The notes under the pieces are model-generated. The model was not told the DNA's origin, ran no database searches, and saw only the letters and a list, made by a program, of their open reading frames with translations. The position numbers and the translations under genes were made by a program. A DNA stretch of 64,000 bases from CANMXU01 sp052030545 (GTDB lineage: Bacteria > Pseudomonadota > Gammaproteobacteria > Enterobacterales > Alteromonadaceae), in the NCBI RefSeq assembly GCF_052030545.1, contig NZ_JBPDIH010000001.1, positions 496,001 through 560,000 on the forward strand. Direction: 5' to 3'. This document shows positions 27,026 to 36,397 of the stretch, piece by piece. How positions within the stretch are numbered: position 1 is the stretch's first letter; the number at the start of each line of letters is the position of its first letter.

Positions 27026-27817
27026 ATGTCTGGATCTGTTTCAGTACGCAGCTGGTTAAAATTCGGCTGGCAAATGTTTACGGCCACCAAAGCAATGAGT
27101 ATGTTATTTAGTTTAGCGTTTTGTGTGTTTGCGGTGGTGCTTTATGCGCTATTTGTGAAACTCGATGCTGAGCTAATATTGTACCCATTTATTGCGGGTT
27201 TTTTCTTGGTCGCTCCTTTACTTATTATTGGTTATCAACGTGTTGCCGCTAAAATTTACCATGGTCAGCCAGTCACTTTTTCAGATTTGTATAAAAATAA
27301 AACCCATCACAGCAATAGAGGTATTTGGTTTTTAGTTTTTATTTTGTGTTTTTGTTATTTTATTTGGCTAACCGATGCGTTAGTTATCTACGGTTTATAT
27401 TTTGGTATAGAGCCGTTAGCGTTCGACAGTAAATTAATTACCGACGAAACCCTGAGAGAGTCATTATTTTTATATATTTTTTATAGTGGCTTGATGGGGC
27501 TTGTTACTGCAATTATTGGTTTCTTATTAGGCGTATTTGCAATACCACTCATCATTCACCAAAATGTCGATTTTGTTGCCGCTATTCATATTAGTATTAA
27601 AACCGTGATGGCCAATAAATGGTTGATGACTAAGTGGGCGAGTACTTTGGTGATATTAACGTCATTGACTTTAGTGGTTGCGGTGCCGCTGTTGGTAATT
27701 GTCTTACCCGTTTTAGGCTATGCAAGTTACGCGGTATATCATGACTTAATTGTCAAAGTACAAGTTCGAGAAAACCAAGCTCAAGAAAACCAAGCTCAAA
27801 AAAGCCAAGAAAACTAA
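27026..27817 (+). CDS. DUF2189-type integral membrane protein
   Basis: 263 residues with about six hydrophobic helices. WLKFGWQMFTATKAMSMLFSLAF at the start, followed by PLLIIGYQRVAAKIYHGQPVTF, is typical of DUF2189 proteins. The function is unknown. The cytosolic tail ends in imperfect five-residue repeats (ENQAQ, ENQAQ, KSQEN) encoded by tandem 15-bp repeats, which could vary in number by slippage. ATG 27026 is used; GTG three codons upstream is possible. It is convergent with the dgoR-like gene. Confidence 0.75.
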   Translation: MSGSVSVRSWLKFGWQMFTATKAMSMLFSLAFCVFAVVLYALFVKLDAELILYPFIAGFFLVAPLLIIGYQRVAAKIYHGQPVTFSDLYKNKTHHSNRGIWFLVFILCFCYFIWLTDALVIYGLYFGIEPLAFDSKLITDETLRESLFLYIFYSGLMGLVTAIIGFLLGVFAIPLIIHQNVDFVAAIHISIKTVMANKWLMTKWASTLVILTSLTLVVAVPLLVIVLPVLGYASYAVYHDLIVKVQVRENQAQENQAQKSQEN

Positions 27818-27939
27818 AATTAAAGGCAATAATGAAGGGCAAACATTGCGGGTGGGAATATGTTTTAACGCGTGCTCAACTTGCTTTTTGTTTTTTGCTT
27901 AAATCAACAAACACAAATTGAGCAGCGTAAGTTAGCTAT

Positions 27940-28635
27940 TTACAAATTACTATTAATTAGCTCAAGTGCTTCATCAAGAATTTCTTTAACCGCTTCGCGC
28001 GCTTTTTCAGGATTTCTTGATTTTATCGTATTTAAAATATCAGCATGTTTTTGTACATCGCCTTCTACGCCTTTGGTTTTATTGGTGTAGCGAATACTGA
28101 CGCGCAGGGCAGTACTGATAAAGTCAGTTAGCTGTACAATAAATGGATTGCCACTGGCTTGTAAAATACTGGTGTGAAATGCAATATCTGAGTCGAGCGA
28201 ATCATCTAAACCTTTTTCTGCGGCTTCCATTCGAGACAAGGCATGCTCAATAGCTTCTAAGTCATCATAAGTTGCATTTACTGCGGCTAATGCTGCTGCT
28301 TGCGGTTCAATGGCTGCGCGCACTTCGGTGAACGATTTTAGTAACGAAAGAGAAGGGTTACTGCTTAAAATCCAGCCCAGTACGTCAGTATCAAACATGT
28401 TCCAATTGCTTTCAGGTAAAACACGAATACCTTTTTTTGGTCGTGAGGCGATTAATCCTTTGGCCGAGAGCATTTTTACCGCTTCACGGGTTGCGCTTCG
28501 GCTTACATCGTACTCGATACATAGTTCGGCTTCTGTGGGTAAGCTGTCACCAATTTTGTATTTTCCAATAACAATGGCGGTGCCCAAATCGTGAGCTAGC
28601 TGGTAAGTTAAATTGTGTTTTGGGCTTGGATTCAT
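27940..28635 (-). CDS. dgoR: GntR/FCD regulator, DgoR-like
   Basis: 231 residues: N-terminal winged helix (PTEAELCIEYDVSRSATREAVKMLSAKG) and C-terminal FCD ligand domain with metal/ligand histidine positions (FHTSILQASGNPF; QKHADILNTI). The length and N-terminal portion resemble DgoR, the galactonate-pathway repressor. It is divergent from an SDR-dgoK-transporter-lactonase group, which supports control of oxidative galactose use. The ligand is inferred, and the symbol rests on similarity and context. Confidence 0.78.
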   Translation of the reverse strand: MNPSPKHNLTYQLAHDLGTAIVIGKYKIGDSLPTEAELCIEYDVSRSATREAVKMLSAKGLIASRPKKGIRVLPESNWNMFDTDVLGWILSSNPSLSLLKSFTEVRAAIEPQAAALAAVNATYDDLEAIEHALSRMEAAEKGLDDSLDSDIAFHTSILQASGNPFIVQLTDFISTALRVSIRYTNKTKGVEGDVQKHADILNTIKSRNPEKAREAVKEILDEALELINSNL

Positions 28636-28953
28636 GTTTTATTTCCCCGTAGCATTTGTTGCTTATCGAATAACTTCCTAATGAAAAGCCAGTTAAATTT
28701 CGACAAAACCGCATAAATGCAATGTTTGGTAACGATACGTAAATTATTTTGATGAATTTGTTGCTTTATTACAAGCTTATTTTGTTGTATATTTCGTATA
28801 TGTGATTAAAGTCATATATATATTATATTATTTTGAATTTGTGAGTTTGCTAAATTGATCGAAAAATGTGAAAGTTCTTCCACAATTAGTTGGGTGGCAA
28901 TAGGTAAGTTGATTAGTATTTTGTCACCTTCGTATTTTTTTGGAGACTTTTAG
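28636..28953. promoter_or_regulatory. Divergent control region between dgoR and the SDR gene
   Basis: 318 bp with no gene. It holds a CRP-like site, TGTGA-N6-TCATA (28801-28816, 9 of 10 consensus positions), inside a wider inverted repeat TATATG...CATATA (28797-28818). The surrounding DNA is very AT-rich. A GGAG ribosome site precedes the SDR ATG. The binding site of the DgoR-like protein could not be pinned down. Confidence 0.5.
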
Positions 28954-29709
28954 ATGCATTCTTCTACTCAATATTCAGATCTTAAAGACAAAGTCGTTTT
29001 TATTACTGGCGGGGCAAGCGGTATTGGTGCCGCGATGGTTGAGCTGTTTCTCCAACAACAGGCAAAAGTCGCTTTTATTGATATTGATGAAACCGCCTCA
29101 AATAAACTTTTAGCTCAAAGCCATATAAACGTCTGGTATCGCAAAGTCGATGTTACCGATATAAATGCTTTGCAGCAGTCAATTGTTGATGCAGCAGCAG
29201 AGCTTGGTAGCTTAGATATATTAATCAACAATGTTGCCGACGATATGCGTTATCGACCAGAAGATATCTCGGTCGATACCTGGCGACAAAATATGAAAGT
29301 GAACTTAGATCCAGCATTTTTTGCTTCGCAAACAGCGCATCAGCTAATGAAAGGCAACGATACTGGCAGCATTATTAATTTTAGCTCGCTAAGCGTGTTA
29401 TTTGGTTTAGAAAAGTTAGCACCATACATCACTGCAAAAGCTGGCCTTATTGGCATGACAAAGGCATTAGCTCATGACTTTGGCGATGATAACATTCGTG
29501 TAAATGCGATTGTTCCTGGTTGGATAGCGACAGACCGTCAATTAGAGACTTGGTTAACAGCTAAGGAAGAAAAGCAATGGACGCAAACGATGGCGATTAA
29601 AAAACGCATCCAGCCAAGTGATGTCGCGAAATTAGCACTATTTTTGGCCTCAAGCGATAGCGCTATGATCACCGGGCAAAGCATTGCCATAGATGGTGGG
29701 AAAACATAA
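28954..29709 (+). CDS. SDR family sugar dehydrogenase (probable D-galactose 1-dehydrogenase)
   Basis: 251 residues of classical short-chain dehydrogenase: cofactor loop TGGASGIG, NNVAD (variant of NNAG), catalytic Ser and YxxxK (YITAK), and the PGWIATD and GQSIAIDGGKT segments. Acidic residues after the second strand (FIDIDE) favour NAD over NADP. Position in front of dgoK, a galactose symporter and an SMP-30 lactonase suggests it oxidises D-galactose to galactonolactone, the first step of the De Ley-Doudoroff pathway. L-fucose or L-arabinose dehydrogenase are alternatives that sequence alone cannot exclude. dgoK follows after 8 bp. Confidence 0.82.
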   Translation: MHSSTQYSDLKDKVVFITGGASGIGAAMVELFLQQQAKVAFIDIDETASNKLLAQSHINVWYRKVDVTDINALQQSIVDAAAELGSLDILINNVADDMRYRPEDISVDTWRQNMKVNLDPAFFASQTAHQLMKGNDTGSIINFSSLSVLFGLEKLAPYITAKAGLIGMTKALAHDFGDDNIRVNAIVPGWIATDRQLETWLTAKEEKQWTQTMAIKKRIQPSDVAKLALFLASSDSAMITGQSIAIDGGKT

Positions 29710-29717
29710 GGGAATTA

Positions 29718-30650
29718 ATGAGTCATATAATTTTTGTCGATTGGGGAACAAGCCAACTAAGAGCCTATTTGTGTCAATATACTGACCAAGATGAATTTGA
29801 GCATATTTCATCAATATATGGTTTAGGTGTAAGTAAGTGTGGCCCAAATTTTCAACAAGAGTTAATGACTCGCATACAGCCTTGGGTTGATATATTTGGT
29901 AAGTTGCCAATTTACCTTGCGGGTCAAATTGGCTCAAGTATCGGCTGGAAAGAAACGCAATATTTACCATGTCCGACAACTCTCAATAACATTGCTCATT
30001 CCTGCGTTAAATTTAATAGTCAACAACATCAAATATCGGTTGTTCCTGGCCTTAGTTGTTTTCTTGAACAGCAATATTATGACGTAATGCGCGGTGAAGA
30101 AATTCAAATATTGGGCTGGTTATCGCTTGATAGTGCTCATCGCCAAGGTCAACATTTATTGTGCTTACCGGGCACACATACAAAATGGGTACTGATCGAA
30201 GATGGCAAAGTGGTTTTATTTAAAACCGCCATTACCGGCGAGCTGTTTGACTTGTTAAGTAGTCAAAGTGTTTTGGTACAACAACAAAAATCTACTATCG
30301 ATAAAAGTGCGTTTATCAAAGGTGCTAAATTTACCTTAGACAGTGAGCATGACAACTTTTCACATGGTTTAATCGCTGTACGTAGTCAGCAGTTATTTGG
30401 CGACATTTCTAACGAGCAAGGGCGCTCTTATCTTTCAGGCTTTTTAATCGGTAGCGATGTTCGTGCTGCAATTCATGCTAAGCAATGGTCATTAACGCGT
30501 AATAGCTTAGTCAATATTATTGGCGATAAAAGGTTAAGTCAGAATTTTGCTGATGTTTTTGCTTTGCAAAGCATAAATAGCAAGTGTTTTGGCGAATGTG
30601 AAACCACTTTGGCCGGTTTTTACGCTGTGTACCGACAATCCATCAACTAA
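29718..30650 (+). CDS. dgoK: 2-dehydro-3-deoxygalactonokinase
   Basis: 310 residues of the DgoK family (ASKHA-like sugar kinase). Family marks are the N-terminal phosphate loop FVDWGTSQLRAYL, MRGEEIQILGWL, LPGTHTKWVLIEDG, TAITGELFDLL and SGFLIGSDVRAA. It phosphorylates 2-keto-3-deoxygalactonate for later cleavage by DgoA. It is 8 bp after the SDR gene. The dehydratase (DgoD) and aldolase (DgoA) that normally flank it are not seen here, so they must lie elsewhere or be replaced. Confidence 0.92.
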   Translation: MSHIIFVDWGTSQLRAYLCQYTDQDEFEHISSIYGLGVSKCGPNFQQELMTRIQPWVDIFGKLPIYLAGQIGSSIGWKETQYLPCPTTLNNIAHSCVKFNSQQHQISVVPGLSCFLEQQYYDVMRGEEIQILGWLSLDSAHRQGQHLLCLPGTHTKWVLIEDGKVVLFKTAITGELFDLLSSQSVLVQQQKSTIDKSAFIKGAKFTLDSEHDNFSHGLIAVRSQQLFGDISNEQGRSYLSGFLIGSDVRAAIHAKQWSLTRNSLVNIIGDKRLSQNFADVFALQSINSKCFGECETTLAGFYAVYRQSIN

Positions 30651-31145
30651 ACTCGGCTTGAGCCTGCTTTTTTATTGCTTTTTTTTACTTGGAAAATGTA
30701 GTTAATTGTAAAAATAATGCTTTATAATAAATCCTATATGTATTATAAATGTAGTTAGGTCAAATTTAGATAGACTCGCAGCAATGATTTTGCAAAACTG
30801 CTTCAGGTTTGACCTATGAGGAACTCCAGTCTGATTTATTCCTTAATACGTGATTGAGCTAAAAATAAACCAATGAAAATAAATGAAGTATTTTCAGCTG
30901 GCACTAATATTTTACTTTTAAAGTAATGCGCATGTTAGTTCGAGTGGAAAATATTTTTATTTTCAGTTTATTGTCTTCACTCATGTTACTTTAAGAAATT
31001 CATTAGCGGGTTTGGAAAAACTGACGCAAGTAGCAAACATTGTTTTTAACTGTGTTTGTTATGCTAATTAATAAGTAAACGCAGTAATTTTACTGCATTG
31101 TTATAAACCAAAAAAAGTCACACTCAAGTGACTATGGGGAACATT
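30651..31145. promoter_or_regulatory. 495-bp leader of the galactose transporter with three inverted repeats
   Basis: No gene found. It contains TTATAATA/TATTATAA (30722-30748, 11-bp spacer), TAGGTCAAA/TTTGACCTA (30756-30816, 43-nt loop) and a large imperfect hairpin of about 107 nt (30866-30972; arms share GAAAATAAA and CACT-AA blocks). The first could be a regulator site; the others could be RNA structures of a long 5' leader or remains of small elements. Confidence 0.5.
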
Positions 31146-32717
31146 ATGAGTTTATCGACACTAGACATTTCTGTCTTTGTCATTTATGTAATTGCACTTA
31201 TTGGCATTGCATATTTTGTATCGCGAGAAAAAGCCGGTCACGAAAAAGACGCGGGCGATTATTTCCTTGCTGGTAATAGCTTACCTTGGTGGGCAATTGG
31301 TGCATCGTTAATTGCTGCCAATATTTCAGCAGAGCAAATTATTGGTATGTCGGGTGCTGGCTATAAAATTGGTTTAGCAATCGCATCATACGAGTGGATG
31401 GCAGCATTAACCTTAATGATTGTTGGTAAATACTTTTTACCTATTTTCCTTGAGAAAAAAATCTACACTATGCCGCAGTTTTTAGAAAATCGTTTTGATC
31501 ACCGCGTACGTACGGTAATGGCGATATTCTGGTTAGGTGTATATGTATTTGTTAACTTAACCGCTATTTTATGGTTGGGAGCGTTGGCAATTAATACCAT
31601 TACCGGTGTTGATATTGTTTACGGCATGATTTTCCTTGGCTTATTCTCAGTTGCTTACTCTTTATATGGCGGTTTAAAAGCGGTTGCTTTTACTGACATT
31701 ATTCAAGTTGTATTGTTAACTTTTGGTGGCTTATTCTTATCGTATATCGCGTTAGATTTAATTGCGGTAAATAACGGTGGTCAAGGCATTATTGATGGTT
31801 TTAATATTCTAGCGACTCAAGCGCCTGAAAAATTTGACATGATTTTATCGCCAGAAAGTGAGCATTATGCTGACTTACCGGGTATTTCTGTACTGGTTGG
31901 TGGTATGTGGATCATGAACCTTTCTTACTGGGGTTTTAACCAATATATTATTCAACGTACGCTTGCCGCTAAAAGCTTACGTGAAGGCCAAAAAGGTATT
32001 GCATTTGCAGCCTTCTTAAAACTTCTAATGCCAATTATCGTTGTTTTACCAGGTATTGCAGCGGTGTTATTAGTGCCTGATTTAGGCAAAGCTGACCAAG
32101 CTTACCCAGAGCTTATGAACTTAATGCCATCTGGCCTTAAAGGTTTAGTATTTGCAGCATTAGTTGCAGCGATTGTTTCGTCACTAGCGTCAATGACCAA
32201 CAGTGTTGCAACTATTTTTACGATGGATTTATACAAAAATGATAAAAATCCAAAAAGTGAAGAGCATTATGTAAAAGTGGGTCGTATTGTTAGTTTAGTT
32301 GCGCTTATTGTTGCCATGTTTGTTGCTAAGCCATTATTAGGTCAATTCGACCAAGCATTCCAATACATTCAAGAATTTACCGGCTTCTTTACTCCGGGTA
32401 TCGTGGTATTATTCTTCTTAGGTATGTTCTGGAAAAGAACGACAGCAAATGCAGGTTTATATGCAGCATTAGGTTCGGCGGTATTCTCTGTAGCCTTTAA
32501 GTTCTTATACCCTGAGATCCCATTTATGGACCGTGTTGGTATTGTCTTTATTTTATGTGTTCTAGTAGCGGTAGTTGTTTCGTTAATGGAAAACAAAGGA
32601 GACGATGAAAATGCTGTTGACGTTAAAGGTATTTCTTTTGCTACATCGAAAGGCTTTAATATTTCAACTGTTGCGATTGTATTAATTTTAACTGCCTTTT
32701 ATATTACTTGGTGGTAA
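31146..32717 (+). CDS. Sodium/galactose (glucose) symporter, SSS family, vSGLT-like
   Basis: About 523 residues with 13-14 membrane helices. It is close to Vibrio vSGLT across its length: DYFLAGNSLPWWAIGASLIAA, NISAEQIIGMSG, ASYEWM, WGFNQYIIQRTLAAKS and AAFLKL. Residues that contact galactose in vSGLT (N64, Q69, E88, N260, Y263, K294 there) have visible counterparts. It imports galactose or a similar hexose with Na+. I start at ATG 31146 because GGGGA is 5 bp upstream; the frame opens six codons earlier. It fits the galactose catabolic group on both sides. Confidence 0.93.
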   Translation: MSLSTLDISVFVIYVIALIGIAYFVSREKAGHEKDAGDYFLAGNSLPWWAIGASLIAANISAEQIIGMSGAGYKIGLAIASYEWMAALTLMIVGKYFLPIFLEKKIYTMPQFLENRFDHRVRTVMAIFWLGVYVFVNLTAILWLGALAINTITGVDIVYGMIFLGLFSVAYSLYGGLKAVAFTDIIQVVLLTFGGLFLSYIALDLIAVNNGGQGIIDGFNILATQAPEKFDMILSPESEHYADLPGISVLVGGMWIMNLSYWGFNQYIIQRTLAAKSLREGQKGIAFAAFLKLLMPIIVVLPGIAAVLLVPDLGKADQAYPELMNLMPSGLKGLVFAALVAAIVSSLASMTNSVATIFTMDLYKNDKNPKSEEHYVKVGRIVSLVALIVAMFVAKPLLGQFDQAFQYIQEFTGFFTPGIVVLFFLGMFWKRTTANAGLYAALGSAVFSVAFKFLYPEIPFMDRVGIVFILCVLVAVVVSLMENKGDDENAVDVKGISFATSKGFNISTVAIVLILTAFYITWW

Positions 32718-32744
32718 TAGCGAACATTTTGTCTAGGTAATTAA

Positions 32745-33674
32745 ATGAATAACGCACAAGTAGGTGAGTTGCTTTTTTCTGTTGATGTTAGTAACCAATT
32801 AGGTGAAGGCGTGCAATGGCACAAAGAAACTCAGTCTATTTGGTGGACCGATATAGAGTCATCGTGTTTGTGGCGTTATTCAACCTTAACAAAAGATTCA
32901 AGCAATCCATTAACAAAGTATGCAATGCCTGAGCGTGTTGGCTGCTTTGCATTTATTAAAGGCGATGACCGGTTGGTTATCGCCTTTTCTTCTGGTATCG
33001 CCCTTTACCATCTGGCGAGCAAACAACTTTCTTGGTTAGCTCAACCGGAAAAACATCTACAACATCATCGCTTTAATGACGGTCGAGTCGATCGCCAAGG
33101 CCGTTTTTGGGCAGGAACCTTGTACGAAGGTGAAGCGCCAAATACGGGCGAGTTAGCGAGTTTATATATGCTAGACCATCAACAAGAATGCCATAACATG
33201 CTTGCTAATATCGAAATATCCAATGGTTTGTGTTGGAGTTTAGATGGCAACATTTTATATCATGCGGACTCACCGACGCAGTGTATTTATCAATATCAAA
33301 TGAAGAGCGATTCTGGCTTGTTAACCGATAAGCAGCTCTTTGCTAAAACGTCTGAAAATAGCTTTCCTGATGGCTCTTGCATTGACGCTGACGGCTATTT
33401 ATGGAATGCGCAATGGGGCGGTTCAAAAGTGGTGCGTTATGCGCCAAATGGTGAGATAAACCTTATTCAAAGCTTACTAGTAAGCCAACCAAGCTGTGTC
33501 GCGATTGGCGGACCTAATATGGACTGGTTAATAGTGACGTCAGCCAAGCAAGGTTTAACAACCAAACAATTAGCCAAAGAGCCGCAAGCAGGTAATCTGT
33601 TTGTTTATCAATTAAATCACGTTAAAGGCGTTGAAGAGTCTCAATGTCAGACCAACTTTGCTGTTATTGATTAA
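32745..33674 (+). CDS. SMP-30/gluconolactonase family sugar lactonase
   Basis: 309 residues of a six-bladed beta-propeller. Metal-binding signatures are LGEGVQW (glutamate), RFNDGRVDRQGRFWAGT, NGLCWSLDG and FPDGSCIDADGYLWNAQWGG. It should hydrolyse a sugar lactone, here most likely D-galactono-lactone made by the SDR enzyme. It is 27 bp after the transporter gene, in the same operon. Its last 11 bp overlap the 3' end of the convergent sulfatase gene. Confidence 0.9.
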   Translation: MNNAQVGELLFSVDVSNQLGEGVQWHKETQSIWWTDIESSCLWRYSTLTKDSSNPLTKYAMPERVGCFAFIKGDDRLVIAFSSGIALYHLASKQLSWLAQPEKHLQHHRFNDGRVDRQGRFWAGTLYEGEAPNTGELASLYMLDHQQECHNMLANIEISNGLCWSLDGNILYHADSPTQCIYQYQMKSDSGLLTDKQLFAKTSENSFPDGSCIDADGYLWNAQWGGSKVVRYAPNGEINLIQSLLVSQPSCVAIGGPNMDWLIVTSAKQGLTTKQLAKEPQAGNLFVYQLNHVKGVEESQCQTNFAVID

Positions 33675-35217
33675 TTGACCAAGGTTGTTGATTTTTTTTC
33701 GCTTGTAAAAATTGTACCTTATTTTCCACCATCCACTTTTTCAGCATTTTCAGCATTTTCTGTGTGCGTTCAGGTAACTGCTTGCTAACATCATGTAGTT
33801 CACCAATATCCTTGTTTAGGTTGTACAAACTCACGGAGCCATCCTCTAAATTTTGAATTAATTTATAGTCACCTAAGCGAATAGCGGCAGCAGGTATTCC
33901 GCCTTGATTACTGTAATGCGGGTAATTCCAATAAAGGGCACGATTTTGGATTTGCGGCGTGTTTTTTAACAGCGGTAATAAACTCACACCATCGATATTT
34001 TTAACGTCGACATTGGCTAGCTCATAAATGGTTGCCGGAATATCCATACCAATAACAGGTGTTGATTGCTTGATATTTACTTGATGTAAACCTGGTGCTC
34101 TAACGAGTAGAGGCACTTTTATACCACCTTCATAGGCCCAACCTTTGCCGCCTCTTAACGGTAAATTACTGGTTGGGTGACCTTCTGATGTTGATACGCC
34201 ACCATTATCTGAGGTAAAAAACACCACCGTATTTTCGGCTAAACCGGAATCTTCAAGGTGTTGCAGTATCCGGCCAATATTGTGGTCCATTTCTTCAACC
34301 ATCGCAGCATAAATTGGATGGTTTTGCTGTATTCGTACTTTGCGTGCCTGTTTGGCATAGGGCCAAATTTGTTGCTCAGTTGCAAATTCTTCTTGCCTTG
34401 ACAGCGGCTTTTTATGGTTTTGATACTTTGCAATGGTGCCCTTAGGTGCTTGCAATGGGTTGTGAACAGAGTAGTAAGACAGCACCATCAAAAAAGGCGC
34501 GTTAGCTGTTTGTTTTTGCGTTTGTTGTTTTAGTAATTCAATAGCTTCGTTAGTGAGTCGCTCTGTTAAATATTCACCATCAGGGCCTTGCGTTAATCGC
34601 GGGTTTTTATAAGGGGCAAAATATCCGCCCGCTGGTGAGCCGGCACTCCAACCACCAATATTGACATCAAAGCCTTGGTTTTCAGGCCAATATTTTGGAT
34701 CTTCACCTAAATGCCATTTGCCAATGAAGCTTGTTTGATAATGTTTTGGCAATGCTTCGGCAAGGGTTAGGGTGCTGGCAGGTAAATAATCAATGCTATT
34801 CGCGGGCTTAAAGGACCCATTGCGACGTTTACTTTTTTGATGATGAAACCAATCCGTCGCATGTAATTTAGCAGGATTGATGCCCGTCATTAATGCCGCG
34901 CGTGACGGGCTACAGACAGGATTAGCGGCATAACTATTACTGAAATTTACGCTTTGTTTAGCAAACTTTTCAAGCGCAGGCGTTTGGTAAAAGCTGTTGG
35001 GATTATTCGGTGTAATATCCATGAAACCTAAATCATCGACAATAATCACTAAAAAGTTCCAGGGCGCGTTGTTAGCAGCATTAGATTTTGCTTTCGCCAC
35101 AGCTTGAACGGATAAGCTCACTAAAATAATGGTAAATAAAAGCAATTGTGACAACGACTTGAAACTGTTTATTCGAGCCTTAAAAAAAGGTAAATATAAT
35201 GTCGGTAAATGCGGCAT
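33664..35217 (-). CDS. Secreted formylglycine sulfatase (family S1)
   Basis: 517 residues with an N-terminal hydrophobic signal (about 22-41, ending VQAVA). The metal-binding N-terminus is VIIVDDLGFMD. The catalytic cysteine C102 lies in CSPSRAALMTG, a canonical CxPxR maturation motif for formylglycine. GKWHLGEDP and FFTSDNGG hold further active-site residues. It would remove sulfate esters from a galactan. It is convergent with the lactonase gene, overlapping by 11 bp. No formylglycine-generating or anSME maturase gene is in the window. Confidence 0.92.
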   Translation of the reverse strand: MPHLPTLYLPFFKARINSFKSLSQLLLFTIILVSLSVQAVAKAKSNAANNAPWNFLVIIVDDLGFMDITPNNPNSFYQTPALEKFAKQSVNFSNSYAANPVCSPSRAALMTGINPAKLHATDWFHHQKSKRRNGSFKPANSIDYLPASTLTLAEALPKHYQTSFIGKWHLGEDPKYWPENQGFDVNIGGWSAGSPAGGYFAPYKNPRLTQGPDGEYLTERLTNEAIELLKQQTQKQTANAPFLMVLSYYSVHNPLQAPKGTIAKYQNHKKPLSRQEEFATEQQIWPYAKQARKVRIQQNHPIYAAMVEEMDHNIGRILQHLEDSGLAENTVVFFTSDNGGVSTSEGHPTSNLPLRGGKGWAYEGGIKVPLLVRAPGLHQVNIKQSTPVIGMDIPATIYELANVDVKNIDGVSLLPLLKNTPQIQNRALYWNYPHYSNQGGIPAAAIRLGDYKLIQNLEDGSVSLYNLNKDIGELHDVSKQLPERTQKMLKMLKKWMVENKVQFLQAKKNQQPWSINQ

Positions 35218-35469
35218 AGCGTTTTGGTGAATACCTTATGTGAATGTTGATACAGGCATGAGTAATGCTTTATTAGTGTATTAGTTATATGCATAGCGGA
35301 ATTTAGGAGATTAATCAATAAATTCTTGATAATAAATGTGATAAATAATACTGTTTAATTAAATTAGCCGCTATGAAATAAACGAGTGACAGACAGTAAT
35401 ACTGTTTACTTACTTGAGCTATATAGCACCTTGTAATGAAGATATTTTGTGAATAGGCAGTAAACTACG

Positions 35470-36351
35470 TTGGAACTTTTTTATATTAAAGATGCGTTTA
35501 GTGAAGTTATCATCGCCCCTGAACTTGGCGGTAGCGTTTTAGCTTATACTAGCGAAATTAATGGGCAAAAACGCGAAGTATTTCGTACAGAAATCAATCC
35601 TGAGCAGGTAACAGATACTTGTTGCTTTCCATTGGTACCGTTTTCGAATCGAATTAAACATGGCAAGTTTTTGTTTCACGATAAAGCCATTTCATTGCCA
35701 TTAAACGCCTTACCTGAGGTTCACGCTCATCACGGTCATGGTTGGCAAACTTCATGGCAGGTTGACAACGTGCAAGAAACGTCGATAACGCTTTCATATC
35801 ATTACCAACCAGATGCATGGCCTTATGCATACACAGCTAAGCAGCAAATTAGTTTAGATAACGGTATGTTAATGATGTCGTTAACCTTAACAAATAATAG
35901 CGATCAGGAAATGCCGGCAGGTTTGGGCTTTCATCCATATTTTACCCGTACCGCAGAAAGTGCACTGCATAGCCAAATAACACAAATGTGGCAAGTTGAT
36001 AGCCAATGTTTGCCGACACATCAGAGCGAGGCGCCGGCAAGTTTAATGTCAGCGCAAGGCATGAAGTTTGAAGGCTCAGACCTTGACAATGCTTTTGCTA
36101 ACTTCCCGCATAAAGCGGTTATTACATGGCCTGAATGGCAAGCTAAAGCTGAAATGACCACTTCAGATAACTGTGATTTTTTAGTGGTATATAGCCCTAA
36201 CGAGGAAAACTTTAGCTGTGTTGAACCAGTAACACATCTCACGGATGCATTTAATAGGGTATCTACAGGGCAAAAAAATACAGGTTTTCGTATAATAAAA
36301 GCCAAAGAGTCCATGACCATTTGGATGAAAATAAAACCTAGCTCAATCTAA
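35470..36351 (+). CDS. Aldose 1-epimerase (mutarotase, GalM-like)
   Basis: 293 residues of the galactose mutarotase superfamily. The catalytic histidine region is VHAHHGHGW, and the later GLGFHPYF segment and CVEPVTHLTDAFN (catalytic glutamate) fit the family. It interconverts alpha and beta anomers of galactose. No signal peptide. The start is TTG at 35470, since the frame has no earlier ATG and the protein begins at the usual place; the ribosome site is weak. It stands alone on the plus strand within the galactan region. Confidence 0.85.
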   Translation: MELFYIKDAFSEVIIAPELGGSVLAYTSEINGQKREVFRTEINPEQVTDTCCFPLVPFSNRIKHGKFLFHDKAISLPLNALPEVHAHHGHGWQTSWQVDNVQETSITLSYHYQPDAWPYAYTAKQQISLDNGMLMMSLTLTNNSDQEMPAGLGFHPYFTRTAESALHSQITQMWQVDSQCLPTHQSEAPASLMSAQGMKFEGSDLDNAFANFPHKAVITWPEWQAKAEMTTSDNCDFLVVYSPNEENFSCVEPVTHLTDAFNRVSTGQKNTGFRIIKAKESMTIWMKIKPSSI

Positions 36352-36371
36352 GCTGAACGTCTGCCAAATTA

Positions 36372-36397
36372 TGCTGCAACACTTAGTCGTTGCAGCA
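36372..36397. terminator. Hairpin between convergent mutarotase and solute-binding genes
   Basis: TGCTGCAAC/GTTGCAGCA, a 9-bp perfect stem with an 8-nt loop. There is no T-run on either side, so a terminator role is only moderately likely. Confidence 0.4.

Noticed and set aside
27770..27815. Tandem 15-bp repeat as a possible mobile or CRISPR-like repeat
   Set aside because: Only about three imperfect units, fully inside the coding end of the DUF2189 gene; simple coding repeat.
30655..30670. GGCT-TG-AGCC hairpin after dgoK as terminator
   Set aside because: The stem is only four base pairs with a two-base loop; too weak to call.
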